Numbered from the stretch's first letter, positions 18,112 through 26,701 are shown. The stretch is 64,000 nucleotides of DNA from Clostridium sp. C2-6-12 (GCF_009928485.1 NZ_JAABNP010000023.1:32347-96346); one strand, 5' to 3'. A program made the numbers and translations. The notes: a model not told the origin generated them from the sequence alone.

Positions 18112-18570
18112 ATGAAAGTTAACATAAATATTATCTCTTCTGAATTAGAAGAGGAAGTTAATTTTAATATTCATAATGTTAATCAAAAAATTAATGAGAC
18201 AATAGAATTACTTACCTCTTCAAATAAAACTATAAAACACTTGCTTGTAAAAAAAGAAGATAAGCATTATAAAGTAAATATAGATGAAGTTTTCTATATA
18301 GAATCCATAGAACGAAAAATATTTATATATACAAAAGCAGAAACCTACGAAATTTCGGAAAAATTATATATACTTGAAGAGCAGCTGTCTAATAGTAATT
18401 TTATAAGAATTTCTAAGTCCATGTTACTGAATATTAATAAAATTTACTCTTTTTATCCCAGATTAAGTGGGAATTTAGAGGCACTTTTAACTAACAAAGA
18501 GAAAGTTATTATTTCAAGAAGATATGTTTCAAGCTTAAAAAATAAATTAGGAATGAGGGATAATGAATGA
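18112..18570 (+). CDS. LytTR-family DNA-binding regulator
   Basis: A 152-residue protein lacking a receiver domain. A short N-terminal stretch is followed by a LytTR domain (HYKVNIDEVFYIESIERKIF as start; later FIRISKSMLLNINKI). It overlaps the next gene by 4 bp (ATGA). Pairs of a stand-alone LytTR regulator with a small membrane protein are known as LytTR regulatory systems (HdrRM, BrsRM in streptococci), where the membrane protein holds the regulator inactive. A matching direct-repeat operator lies just downstream of the pair, before the gene at 19134. Confidence 0.88.
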   Translation: MKVNINIISSELEEEVNFNIHNVNQKINETIELLTSSNKTIKHLLVKKEDKHYKVNIDEVFYIESIERKIFIYTKAETYEISEKLYILEEQLSNSNFIRISKSMLLNINKIYSFYPRLSGNLEALLTNKEKVIISRRYVSSLKNKLGMRDNE

Positions 18571-18974
18571 CCTTTGAATATTTAAAAAGAATATTGAAAT
18601 TAACCTCAATAGTTTTCACTGTAGTCGTATTTTTTCAACTTATAAGTGGACAAAACTTAAATAATCAAATATTGTATGATCTATTAGGTTTATCTTTAAT
18701 TTTGACATTAATAAAAATACTCATTAATAAATATATTATTCCTAGAGATTCAATATTTAACTCCTTATTATTTATACTCATAGCTTGGGTAATGATTATA
18801 GGCTCAAATTATATTTTGGGTTGGAATATGTCTATAAAGACGATATTTTTAACCTCGCTACAAACTATAGTAATTTATATTTTGGTAAAAATTATTAACT
18901 ATCAACATGATAAAATAGAAGTTAAGAAAATGAATGAAATATTAGATAGAAATAGAAAAAATCAACAACAGTAA
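18567..18974 (+). CDS. DUF3021-type membrane protein, probable LytTR inhibitor
   Basis: 135 residues with four predicted membrane helices (about 10-28, 36-52, 60-80, 88-108) and a charged cytoplasmic tail. Its size, topology and 4-bp overlap with the LytTR gene match DUF3021 proteins. By analogy with HdrM/BrsM it would sequester or restrain the LytTR regulator at the membrane; the signal is unknown. The stop codon lies within a terminator. Confidence 0.8.
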   Translation: MTFEYLKRILKLTSIVFTVVVFFQLISGQNLNNQILYDLLGLSLILTLIKILINKYIIPRDSIFNSLLFILIAWVMIIGSNYILGWNMSIKTIFLTSLQTIVIYILVKIINYQHDKIEVKKMNEILDRNRKNQQQ

Positions 18975-18997
18975 TAAAGCTGTTGTTGATTTTTTCT
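18956..18997 (+). terminator. Terminator after LytTR-DUF3021 pair
   Basis: ATCAACAACAG pairs with CTGTTGTTGAT, flanked by A- and T-runs. It ends the two-gene transcript, so the gene at 19134 needs its own promoter. Confidence 0.85.
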
Positions 18998-19026
18998 ATG
19001 CTTAATTATATTTAATATTGATTTTT

Positions 19027-19060
19027 ATACCTCTTATGTATATAAATATACCTCTTATGT
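19027..19060 (+). promoter_or_regulatory. LytTR-type operator: ATACCTCTTATGT twice, 21-bp period
   Basis: Two identical 13-mers at 19027-19039 and 19048-19060, exactly 21 bp apart. LytTR regulators bind direct repeats on one face of the helix with this spacing. It lies 74 bp before the membrane protein gene at 19134, which is therefore the likely target of the adjacent LytTR protein. Confidence 0.65.
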
Positions 19061-19079
19061 CAATCTGTATTGTCCTTAT

Positions 19080-19113
19080 TTATAACTTGTTGTAATCTTA
19101 CATCAAGTTATAA
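19080..19113 (+). repeat. Inverted repeat in presumed 5' leader of 19134 gene
   Basis: TTATAACTTG (19080-19089) and CAAGTTATAA (19104-19113) pair perfectly around 14 nt, ending 20 bp before the start codon. It may be an mRNA hairpin or a second operator. Confidence 0.4.
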
Positions 19114-19133
19114 ATTGAAAGAAGGTATTTGTT

Positions 19134-19649
19134 ATGAATGTTATCAATATTATTGTAAATATTATTAGCGGGACTCCTTTGTATGTTTGGATTTTATTTA
19201 TTTTTCTAATAAAACGAGGACTTAATTCAGCAAAAGATGGTGAAGTATCTTTCCCTAAAATGTTTATTGTGCCATTGATTTTTATGATTTGGGGCTTAGA
19301 AAAATTATTCACAAGTTTTAGTTATTTAAATATTGCTATGATTTTTTATCTCATCTTTATGTGCTTTGGTTTATTAATATCCTATTTTCTATATTCACAA
19401 TACAGAAAACTATATATAAAAGATAATTCACTATATAAAACAGGGACTTATTTACCATTAATTTTTGTCGTAGTTAATTTCCTTGTAAAATATGTATTAA
19501 ATGTTGCTGTAATCATTAATCCATCATTATACAGTACACTTTATTTTAGTGTCGTATATTCATTATTATGTGGTTTTTCTGTTGGATTATTTATTGGAGG
19601 TATACTTCAAGCATATACTGCTTCTTCACAATTAAAAACAGCTATGTAA
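19134..19649 (+). CDS. Multi-pass membrane protein, probable LytTR target
   Basis: 171 residues with about five membrane helices and a short Lys-rich loop near residue 25. It resembles small uncharacterised membrane proteins (DUF6622-like, from memory). AGAAGG precedes the ATG. It follows the LytTR/DUF3021 pair but is separated from it by a terminator and preceded by the LytTR-style direct repeats, so it is probably the regulated effector of that pair. Function unknown. Confidence 0.72.
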   Translation: MNVINIIVNIISGTPLYVWILFIFLIKRGLNSAKDGEVSFPKMFIVPLIFMIWGLEKLFTSFSYLNIAMIFYLIFMCFGLLISYFLYSQYRKLYIKDNSLYKTGTYLPLIFVVVNFLVKYVLNVAVIINPSLYSTLYFSVVYSLLCGFSVGLFIGGILQAYTASSQLKTAM

Positions 19650-19676
19650 TTTTATTTGAATGATTATGAATAATTT

Positions 19677-19711
19677 AAATGAGATATCTATTTATTGAGG
19701 ATATCTCATTT
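19677..19711 (+). terminator. Terminator between convergent genes
   Basis: AAATGAGATATC pairs with GATATCTCATTT across 11 nt; AT-rich flanks follow on both strands. It serves the gene at 19134 and possibly the AraC gene. Confidence 0.75.
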
Positions 19712-19753
19712 ATTATTTTATGATTCAAGAGCAAACTCCAAAACATATGGGCA

Positions 19754-20587
19754 TTAACTATTTTTTGTATAATAATTTACAGACTGCTGATAGACATCTT
19801 TTTCCCTCCATTGTGTTGGAGTCACATTAAAATGTTTTTTAAACAACTTTGAAAATTCCATCTGGTTGTCATATCCAACACTATTGGCAATTTCTTTAAT
19901 TGCCATACTGCTTTTTTTGAGGGATTGTGAAGCCATCTCCATTTTTAGAGAAATGATAAACTGCTGAGTGCTTATGCCACAAATGCTTTTAAAGATACGC
20001 GTTAAATGACTGCGATCTATGTTTAAAAAACATGCAATTTCAGAAACTGTAATCTTTTTATGAATATTGCTTCTTATATAATTTTTTGCATTGGAGACGT
20101 AGGTTTCTGCTGTATTATCATCTTTCTTTAATAGTTTACCTTTCGTAAGTGTCGCGATAAATGACCAAAAATAACTCATTATTATTTCAAAGTCACACCA
20201 GCCTAAATCTATTATGTTCTTAAGTGCGTTTCCAACACCATTATAATCATTTATAACGTGGTTTTCGTGTGAAAATCCCGTTGTAGCCATAAGCTTTTCC
20301 GAAAAACTGCCGTCAAACTCAATCCATCGATATAGCCATGGATCATTGTCATCCGCTTTATAATATGCTATTTGTTTTGGATAAATTAAAAAAAATTGTC
20401 CTGCATGAATTTTATAAGCTTTATCTTTAATATGCAATTCACCTTGACCACTGTAAACGTAATGGATTAAATAAAAATTACGCACAGCAGGACCAAAGGC
20501 ATATCCGTTATCGCACTGTTGCTCACCATATTGCATTGGATAAATGTCAGATGACATTAAAGGATTTTTTGCATAATATAGTTTCAT
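19754..20587 (-). CDS. AraC-family regulator of the alpha-galactosidase locus
   Basis: About 277 residues. The N-terminal cupin-like effector domain (VYSGQGELHI ... HAGQFFLIYP) is followed by two AraC helix-turn-helix motifs (ISEI-type VSEIACFLNIDRSHLTRIF; IKEIANSVGYDNQMEFSKLF) in the last 100 residues. I start it at the ATG at 20587 behind GAGGAG rather than the upstream in-frame ATG at 20617. It is divergent from the GH27 gene with a 123-bp shared gap and likely activates it in response to a galactoside. Confidence 0.9.
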   Translation of the reverse strand: MKLYYAKNPLMSSDIYPMQYGEQQCDNGYAFGPAVRNFYLIHYVYSGQGELHIKDKAYKIHAGQFFLIYPKQIAYYKADDNDPWLYRWIEFDGSFSEKLMATTGFSHENHVINDYNGVGNALKNIIDLGWCDFEIIMSYFWSFIATLTKGKLLKKDDNTAETYVSNAKNYIRSNIHKKITVSEIACFLNIDRSHLTRIFKSICGISTQQFIISLKMEMASQSLKKSSMAIKEIANSVGYDNQMEFSKLFKKHFNVTPTQWREKDVYQQSVNYYTKNS

Positions 20588-20710
20588 AGAAATCAACTCC
20601 TCGAATAAATATATCACATTTTCCCATAACCGCTCAATAAAAACACATTTATTTACACATTAATTTAATGTATCGTAAAAATATAAATGTAAATTTAAGG
20701 AGGATTTCTT

Positions 20711-22555
20711 ATGAATAAATTTCATACTTTAAATACAGTATGTACGTCTACATCGGCAAGAACTACATCAAGAACTGCACCTGACGAGATTACTGATCCT
20801 GACTATATGTTTCCAGCTTTCTCAAACGGCGAGGTACTTTTGAATAAAAAGCAAGGACGCCTTCCTGCAATGGGTTGGAACAGCTGGAATGCCTTTGGCA
20901 GCAAAAATAGTGAGGAGCTTACAAAGGCTATGGCTGATGCAATTGTTAATTTGGGACTTGCAGATTTGGGATACGAGTATGTAGTTCTCGATGATGGCTG
21001 CTATAAATCAGAACGCGTAAACGGGTTACTTTCAAATGAAACTATCAAATTTCCAAACGGCTTTAAGGCATTATCTGATTATGTACACAGCAAAGGACTA
21101 AAATTCGGAATGTACAATGATATAGGTACAAATCTTTGTGCAGGCTCTGCAGTAGGTACCTGCGGCTATGAAGATGTGGATGCTAAAGCTTACATTGACT
21201 GGGGAGTTGACTTTTTAAAGGTTGATAACTGCTATTACCTTTGGGATAATGCAACATTCTCAGATGCTACAAATGCAAAATATACCTATGCTCCGAATAT
21301 TAGAAGCATAACCGTTTCAGGTGAAAAATTTGAAAAAACTTTAAATGCTGTTAAATACGGTGTGCTTTTAGGTCAAGGTGGATCAAAAAACAGAGACAAC
21401 TATGTTACAAACATCGGTACATTTGACGGAACAAATATTGGAACAACACCTGTAGGTGACCGATGGTGTGAACTTGAGTTTACTGTGAACGCTCCAGCAA
21501 CTGGCGAATATGCTATAATCATAAATTACGCAAGCGGTGAAGAAATCGGCACAGGAAGCTGGCTTCAGCTTGCAGTTGGAAATGCAGATAATGAAACTCG
21601 ATATTTTGATGATTTGCTCTCTCCTACAGAAAGTCCAACTAGTTTTAAAGATTCAGACGAAATAATTGTATCTTTAAATGAAGGAGAAAATATCATACGT
21701 CTTATGAATCATAGAAGACAAGAAAATACCCTTAATTCATATGCTGTATTGTTTGATGGTTTGAACAAGGCTCACCCTGATCATGACATAGTATTTTCAC
21801 TATGCGAATGGGGCAAAACACAACCTCAAAATTGGGCCTACAAGGTTGGAGACTCATGGCGTATTCTTAATGATATAACCTTCAATGTTGGCTCTATTGA
21901 AAATCCAGGCTCGGCAGAATGGAGTTCAAACAATACTGCAAGTATAACTTCACAGTACGATAAGGCTGTTATTATGGACGAATTTGCTGGCCTTGACAAA
22001 GGGTGGAATGATCCAGACATGCTTGTAATAGGAATGAATGGTATAACAACTACTATGAGTAAAACTCATATGTCTATGTGGTGTATGATGAATTCTCCTA
22101 TTATGCTCGGACTGGATTTAAGACGTGTTACAAAGGGTGATGAGCTTTGGCAGATTATCGCAAACAAAGACCTAATAGCATTAAATCAAGATAAGTTAGG
22201 AGTTCAAGCAAAAAGAATTTATTGTTCCTTGGATAATACAAATCCTGATACAGCTTATATTACTAATAGCAACCGTATTGATATCCTTGCAAAACCTCTT
22301 GAAAATGGAGATATTGCACTATCCTTTATAAATCTTAGCAGTTCAAGAGATAATAAAGAGCATTCAGTTGATGTGCGTCGCATTATTGATTATGTTGGGC
22401 ACAAAATGGTTGATGTTGATAAATTTGAAAATGCTCAAAGCTACTACATAACAGATTTATGGACAGGTGAGCATACAAAAAATACTTCAAGGATCTTCTC
22501 TGTTACAGGCATTGATGCCTATGACAATTTAACTGTAAGAATTACTCCTGTTTAA
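20711..22555 (+). CDS. GH27 alpha-galactosidase with inserted beta-sandwich-like module
   Basis: 614 residues. GH27 catalytic barrel: MGWNSWNAFG near residue 55, nucleophile Asp172 in FLKVDNC and the acid/base motif WNDPDML near residue 432. Between them, at about residues 190-350, lies an insert with CBM6/35-like features (GEYAIIINYASGE ... INVSLNEGENIIRLMNH-type strands), so the barrel is interrupted; then CEWG resumes the fold. A C-terminal beta domain ends the chain. It would release galactose from alpha-galactosides. There is no signal peptide, so it acts inside the cell on imported oligosaccharides. AAGGAGG precedes the ATG; it is co-directional with the SLH-rhodanese gene 33 bp downstream. 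Confidence 0.92.
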   Translation: MNKFHTLNTVCTSTSARTTSRTAPDEITDPDYMFPAFSNGEVLLNKKQGRLPAMGWNSWNAFGSKNSEELTKAMADAIVNLGLADLGYEYVVLDDGCYKSERVNGLLSNETIKFPNGFKALSDYVHSKGLKFGMYNDIGTNLCAGSAVGTCGYEDVDAKAYIDWGVDFLKVDNCYYLWDNATFSDATNAKYTYAPNIRSITVSGEKFEKTLNAVKYGVLLGQGGSKNRDNYVTNIGTFDGTNIGTTPVGDRWCELEFTVNAPATGEYAIIINYASGEEIGTGSWLQLAVGNADNETRYFDDLLSPTESPTSFKDSDEIIVSLNEGENIIRLMNHRRQENTLNSYAVLFDGLNKAHPDHDIVFSLCEWGKTQPQNWAYKVGDSWRILNDITFNVGSIENPGSAEWSSNNTASITSQYDKAVIMDEFAGLDKGWNDPDMLVIGMNGITTTMSKTHMSMWCMMNSPIMLGLDLRRVTKGDELWQIIANKDLIALNQDKLGVQAKRIYCSLDNTNPDTAYITNSNRIDILAKPLENGDIALSFINLSSSRDNKEHSVDVRRIIDYVGHKMVDVDKFENAQSYYITDLWTGEHTKNTSRIFSVTGIDAYDNLTVRITPV

Positions 22556-22587
22556 GATCCTGATAATATTAAAAAGGAATTACTAAT

Positions 22588-23529
22588 ATGAAAAATCTAT
22601 CAAAAACAGATGTAGCTTTTGATATGGCGGAGCTTATTTTAAACTCCACCAATGTTGATGTACAAGATCTGAATTTTTCTAACATTGATAATCATTGGGC
22701 TAAAGCCTATATTTTAAATCTTGCAGAACGCGGTATTATTTCAGTGATGAATGGCAGCTTATTTCATCCCGATGATCCCGTTACCACTGAGCAGTTCATA
22801 GCAATGATAATAAGAAGTAGTAAAGGCAATATAGAACCCATTAATGACAGTTGGTCCTCTGGATATATTGATTATGCTTTGAATAAAGGTATTGTAGAGG
22901 ACTATGATATTACAAATATAAACAATCCAATTGAGCGTCGTTCGGCTGCAAGAATAGTTCACGATGCGCTTTTAACAGAATTTGGTGAAAAAGATGAGGA
23001 TGAATGGTCGGCAGCAGAAAATCTTAGAGATTTATACGTCTGCCATACCTGCGTTATGCATATAGCACAAGTGTATGTTAAAGGCATAATCCTAGAGCAT
23101 GATAATAACATGTTCCATGCACACGGTAGTATAACTTATGCAGAAGCTGCTCAAATTATTGTAAGAATGCTTGATAAGGAGCAGCGTATTCCTCAGACTC
23201 AGGGTAGAGTCTTTAAAAGTAAAACATTGTGCCCCGATGAAGCATTGGATTTGATGTTAGATAATAGTAGGGTAATGCTTATTGATGTGCGAGATAATGA
23301 AGATTATAAGATGGGGCATATAAGTGGAAGCATTTGCATACCACTAAAGGATATATGGAATAACCCTTTTTCAGTATGTGAAAGCAAGGATACTCCAATA
23401 ATCCTGTACTGTCAAAAGGGCTACAAGAGTTCCTTAGCTGCAAATGCACTTATAGATGCGGGTTACAGCAGAATTTACACAATTCCAGGTATAGATCAGT
23501 ATGAATATAATTTAATTAAAGCTGATTAA
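22588..23529 (+). CDS. SLH-repeat protein fused to rhodanese domain
   Basis: 313 residues. Residues about 28-205 contain three S-layer-homology-like repeats (NIDNHWAKAYILNLAERGII ...; SGYIDYALNKGIV; AQVYVKGIILEHDNNMFHA). Residues about 215-310 form a rhodanese domain (VMLIDVRDNEDYKMGHISGS; active-site loop YCQKGYKS with the catalytic Cys). SLH repeats normally sit on exported proteins, yet no signal peptide or membrane helix is present, and rhodanese sulfur chemistry is cytosolic. It is probably co-transcribed with the GH27 gene. Function unclear; the fusion is unusual. Confidence 0.85.
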   Translation: MKNLSKTDVAFDMAELILNSTNVDVQDLNFSNIDNHWAKAYILNLAERGIISVMNGSLFHPDDPVTTEQFIAMIIRSSKGNIEPINDSWSSGYIDYALNKGIVEDYDITNINNPIERRSAARIVHDALLTEFGEKDEDEWSAAENLRDLYVCHTCVMHIAQVYVKGIILEHDNNMFHAHGSITYAEAAQIIVRMLDKEQRIPQTQGRVFKSKTLCPDEALDLMLDNSRVMLIDVRDNEDYKMGHISGSICIPLKDIWNNPFSVCESKDTPIILYCQKGYKSSLAANALIDAGYSRIYTIPGIDQYEYNLIKAD

Positions 23530-23600
23530 CTTTTTAAATCAGTGTCACACTTCTATGAAACATATTATCATTGTTCCAACATAACAAAAAAAATAATAAT

Positions 23601-23636
23601 GAGAGCCAATCCCAGTATCATCTGGACTTGGTTCTC
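23601..23636 (-). repeat. Interrupted hairpin similar to the recombinase 3' end
   Basis: On the minus strand a long interrupted stem (GAGAACCAA ... CCAG / CTGG ... TTGGCTCTC) precedes ATTATTATTTTTTT. The core CCAGTATCATCTGG and the flanks match the 3' end of the serine recombinase gene (35454-35491), about 41 of 60 aligned positions. Read as protein the minus strand gives REPSPDDTGIGS, like the recombinase tail GEPNPDGTGGGS. It is either a recombinase remnant or a repeated hairpin. Confidence 0.5.
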
Positions 23637-23765
23637 TTCGTCTATTTAAGTACATTATATTTTTTGATCTATTATCACTGATTATTCTCATATCTTTTAG
23701 CACACCGATGTCTGAAGTAATCATACAATGCTTTAAAATGAAGAACAATCTAATTTTTTAAATTG

Positions 23766-24953
23766 CTATAGTTTTCTTGCTTTGATTACAAATATTAGAG
23801 GAAGCATTTTGGCTTTTTTAACAAAGTCACCTTCCTTATGTAATTTAAGCATGTCCTCGTCAGATTCTTCAATCATTTCGTCAATAATAAATCCTGCTTT
23901 TGTTAATGCGTTTATATAAGTTGATAATTTTCGATCCGATAAAGATATAGCACCTCCTTCAAGAGCAACAGAATACCATGATTCATCAAAATAGCTTTTT
24001 TTAAAAGTAAGTAAATCATTTTCCACAGCAACGCATTTATGTATTGGATGAGACCAACTGAAAATAAATACACCATCTTTTTTTAGGTAAGAAGCAATTC
24101 TGGAAAAAGTGCCCTCAAGGTCAGTAGTCCAACCAATACCGTAAACAGAATAAACATAGTCAAAATAACCTACAGGTATTCCACAATCTTCTTCCATTGG
24201 TGAACAAATTAATTTTGCAGAAAAACCATTTAAGGATAAATATTCCCTAGTTTTTTCTATTTGCTTTTCAGAAATGTCTACACCCCATAGTTCAGAAGCC
24301 TTGTGGTCTCCATGATATTTTAGAGACTGTCCCCTTCCGCAGCCTATTTCTAACAATTTTTTACCTGATACATCTCCAAAAAGATGCAATTTTTCCTCCG
24401 AAACAAATGATCCATAATTAGGAAGAGCCGTTGTACCTATAACCTCACTTCCTTTAGTGTCCCAAAAAGAACTGTTAGTTTTATGAATGTTGTTCTTGTC
24501 CATATCAATTGAAATAGCATAACCAACTTCACCAGCACCTATAATATTAGTTCTGTGATTAGAATTCTGTTTCATAACGTTTTCCTCCATTAATATTAGT
24601 TTGAAGGATAGGCGTGGAAATGTTTTTAGAGCTACCACCTCTTCTCTAGCCAAAGATGGCGCTATTCCATGAAATCGACTAAATGCTCTTGAAAAAGCTG
24701 CTTGAGATTCATATCCATAACGTATAGCAACATCAATTATTTTTTCGCCCTTCTTAATATCTATTGCAGCCATAGCTAATCGTCTGCGACGAATGTATTC
24801 AGATAATGGAATTTGAGCTAAGAAGGAAAAAATTGGCCGAAATTCCCACTCCGAGCAGTTCATTATCTTTGCCGCTACATAATAATCAATATCACAAGAT
24901 AGATTATCTTCAATATAATCAAGTGCTTGGTTCATGCACTTCTGCCAATCCAT
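23766..24953 (-). CDS. AraC-type DNA-binding domain fused to class I methyltransferase
   Basis: 395 residues. Residues 1-105 are a double AraC helix-turn-helix (YVAAKIMNCSEWEFRPIF; IDVAIRYGYESQAAFSRAF). After a linker, residues about 165-390 form a SAM-dependent methyltransferase (motif I LLEIGCGRGQS, GVDISEKQI, DYVYSVYGIGWTTDL). Regulators with an N-terminal AraC domain usually carry a GyrI-like effector domain, as the neighbour at 25180 does; here a methyltransferase takes that place. It may sense or modify a toxic compound. The ATG at 24953 follows GAGGAGGTGAGGTT. Terminator not obvious. Confidence 0.87.
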   Translation of the reverse strand: MDWQKCMNQALDYIEDNLSCDIDYYVAAKIMNCSEWEFRPIFSFLAQIPLSEYIRRRRLAMAAIDIKKGEKIIDVAIRYGYESQAAFSRAFSRFHGIAPSLAREEVVALKTFPRLSFKLILMEENVMKQNSNHRTNIIGAGEVGYAISIDMDKNNIHKTNSSFWDTKGSEVIGTTALPNYGSFVSEEKLHLFGDVSGKKLLEIGCGRGQSLKYHGDHKASELWGVDISEKQIEKTREYLSLNGFSAKLICSPMEEDCGIPVGYFDYVYSVYGIGWTTDLEGTFSRIASYLKKDGVFIFSWSHPIHKCVAVENDLLTFKKSYFDESWYSVALEGGAISLSDRKLSTYINALTKAGFIIDEMIEESDEDMLKLHKEGDFVKKAKMLPLIFVIKARKL

Positions 24954-24999
24954 AACCTCACCTCCTCGTTACAAATATATCAAGAATTCATGAAAGAAT

Positions 25000-25028
25000 C
25001 ATTGCATTAGGTGTATTTTAATGCAATG
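25000..25028. promoter_or_regulatory. Inverted repeat upstream of AraC-methyltransferase gene
   Basis: CATTGCATTA / TAATGCAATG, 10-bp perfect arms, 9-nt spacer, 47 bp before the start at 24953. It is a candidate operator, possibly autoregulatory. The remaining 226-bp gap shows nothing else. Confidence 0.4.
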
Positions 25029-25179
25029 TTTTTAAGTGCTTTTTTATTTAATTTTCTATATTCCACCATGATAACATATTATTCTAGTTAATTGGTCTAA
25101 TATATTAAAATAACTATTCTGTTACCTTCCTTATAATACCATCAATTAAATAAATAACTCATATTATCTATCCTTTTCT

Positions 25180-26049
25180 CTATTTTTTAATAACTGCAAT
25201 CCAAACCTCTTGACGATTCTCCTGCATATAACACTCAATAACTGGAAGGTCATCCAATTCATATCCTGAATTAGGAAGCCATTCACTGTAAAATTGTTTA
25301 TAAATTTTTTGTGTTGCATCTGGTAACTCCCCATTAGCTTCAAAAATTACCCATGTTGCAGCAGGATAAGAAAATTCTTTCATCCCATCAATTACTGGAA
25401 CATGTCTACAGTTTGATACATCAACATGATTTGTTACTGCAATAATATACTCCATCTCCTCTGATTCTCCCCATTGTCCTCCTTGAGCAATTCCTAAAAA
25501 TCCTGCTGGTCTGTAGTCTGGAAAATTCTCAAGAAATATTTTCATTGTTCCATTCTTCCACGAATTTTCCCAAATTTGCGGAATTACTTTAAATGCTTCT
25601 GATGTTCCTATTTTATGTGATACTCCCATTACTTTAAATGCTGGCCATTCTTCAATTTGATAATTCATATGATTTTCTCCCTTTATTATAATTTGAAAGG
25701 AAAGTTTAGGACAGGATTTCAACTGAACTGTTTCATTCCTTACATTTGAAGGCAATACTCCATGAAAATTTTTAAATGCCCTTGTAAATGAGTCTTGAGA
25801 CTCATATCCATACTTTAGGGAAATATCAATTATTCTTTCTTCACTATTTAATAAATCAAAAGCTGCCATGGTCAATCTTCTATTTCTTATATATTCCGAT
25901 AATGGCTTATCTGCTATATATGAAAACATTCTTTGAAAATTATAAATAGAGCATCTTGCAATTTTTGAAATAGTTTCATTAGATATCTCACCTTCAAGAT
26001 TTTCCTCTATATAGTTTATTGCCTCATTTAATTGCTTAACCCAATCCAT
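25180..26049 (-). CDS. AraC-family regulator with GyrI-like effector domain
   Basis: About 289 residues. The N-terminal AraC double helix-turn-helix (ISKIARCSIYNFQRMFSY; IDISLKYGYESQDSFTRAF) is followed from about residue 130 by a GyrI/SoxS-like small-molecule-binding domain (YQIEEWPAFKVMGVSHKIGT ... WLPNSGYELDDLPVIECYM). Such Rob/BltR-like proteins respond to drugs or other amphipathic compounds and switch on efflux or detoxification genes. Start at the ATG at 26049 behind GGAAGTGA. It resembles the DNA-binding half of the AraC-methyltransferase next to it, suggesting duplication followed by domain swap. Confidence 0.9.
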   Translation of the reverse strand: MDWVKQLNEAINYIEENLEGEISNETISKIARCSIYNFQRMFSYIADKPLSEYIRNRRLTMAAFDLLNSEERIIDISLKYGYESQDSFTRAFKNFHGVLPSNVRNETVQLKSCPKLSFQIIIKGENHMNYQIEEWPAFKVMGVSHKIGTSEAFKVIPQIWENSWKNGTMKIFLENFPDYRPAGFLGIAQGGQWGESEEMEYIIAVTNHVDVSNCRHVPVIDGMKEFSYPAATWVIFEANGELPDATQKIYKQFYSEWLPNSGYELDDLPVIECYMQENRQEVWIAVIKK

Positions 26050-26197
26050 ACTTATCACTTCCAATTCAATAATATCTTTTTAACAATAACTTCACTCGAC
26101 ATTTTCTGCCGCATTTTGTAGGCTTATAATTCTTAATTTCCTAATAAGAATTATATTCTCTTGTCATAGAAGTTACTATATTACATTTTATATAATT

Positions 26198-26292
26198 TTA
26201 TAAATGCATAACTTGAATCACACCATCAATTTTTTTAGTACCCATTAAGCTAAAGCCACATTTGTCTATCACCTTATTTGAAGATGTATTAT
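26198..26292 (-). pseudogene. C-terminal fragment of a GNAT acetyltransferase
   Basis: The minus strand reads NTSSNKVIDKCGFSLMG followed by about 13 residues and a stop. This matches the conserved GNAT end (N-x-x-S-x-x-V-x-x-K-x-GF). No upstream part remains; the similarity stops at a perfect hairpin (26293-26316, arms ATATCAATGC/GCATTGATAT), which marks the break. The rest of this 340-bp gap holds nothing else. Confidence 0.55.
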
Positions 26293-26344
26293 ATATCAAT
26301 GCAATAGCATTGATATCAAAGCAACCTCATACTTAATTCATAAA

Positions 26345-26380
26345 TAAAAATGTGCCGCCCAATACAAATTAGGTAGCACA
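26345..26380 (-). terminator. Terminator after CD3324-type paralogue
   Basis: GTGCTACC pairs with GGCGGCAC (imperfect) across about 11 nt, followed by ATTTTTATTTA on the minus strand. Confidence 0.6.
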
Positions 26381-26390
26381 CTTGCTATTA

Positions 26391-26663
26391 TCATCTCTTC
26401 TTTTCTTGTAAAACAATTCTTTGTATACTTTTGGGTGACAAATAATATCTTTCAGAAAGGCTTTGTGTAGACATTCCGGATAAATAGTCCTCATATATTC
26501 TAGCATTTCTATTCAAAACTTCATTTTTGCCCTGGGTTAGTTCACCCCATGCAATTTTATTTTTCTCTTTCTTGGGTATATAAATGCATTCACCATCCAC
26601 GTATTGTTGAATTATTTTTAATATATCTTCAGGGAAAATATCCCTAGCACTTGCATAGCTCAT
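26391..26663 (-). CDS. CD3324-family small putative DNA-binding protein (paralogue)
   Basis: 90 residues, clearly related to the protein at 9775-10053: FPEDILKIIQQYVDGECIYIPKK near the N-terminus (shared core ILKIIQ-YVDGE-YIPKK) and the helix-turn-helix-like LSERYYLSPKSIQRIV at the end. Function not established. AGGAGGAG precedes the ATG at 26663. Like its paralogue it is preceded by a hairpin and a tiny ORF, which suggests a shared leader-based control. Confidence 0.75.
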   Translation of the reverse strand: MSYASARDIFPEDILKIIQQYVDGECIYIPKKEKNKIAWGELTQGKNEVLNRNARIYEDYLSGMSTQSLSERYYLSPKSIQRIVLQEKKR

Positions 26664-26701
26664 TATATGCTCCTCCTAAATTTAATTCTATTTTAGGATT
26701 G

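Noticed and set aside
23545..23748. 67-codon ORF containing REPSPDDTGIGS
   Set aside because: Only the hairpin region resembles the recombinase tail; the remainder shows no similarity and no ribosome binding site. Kept as a repeat, not as a gene.
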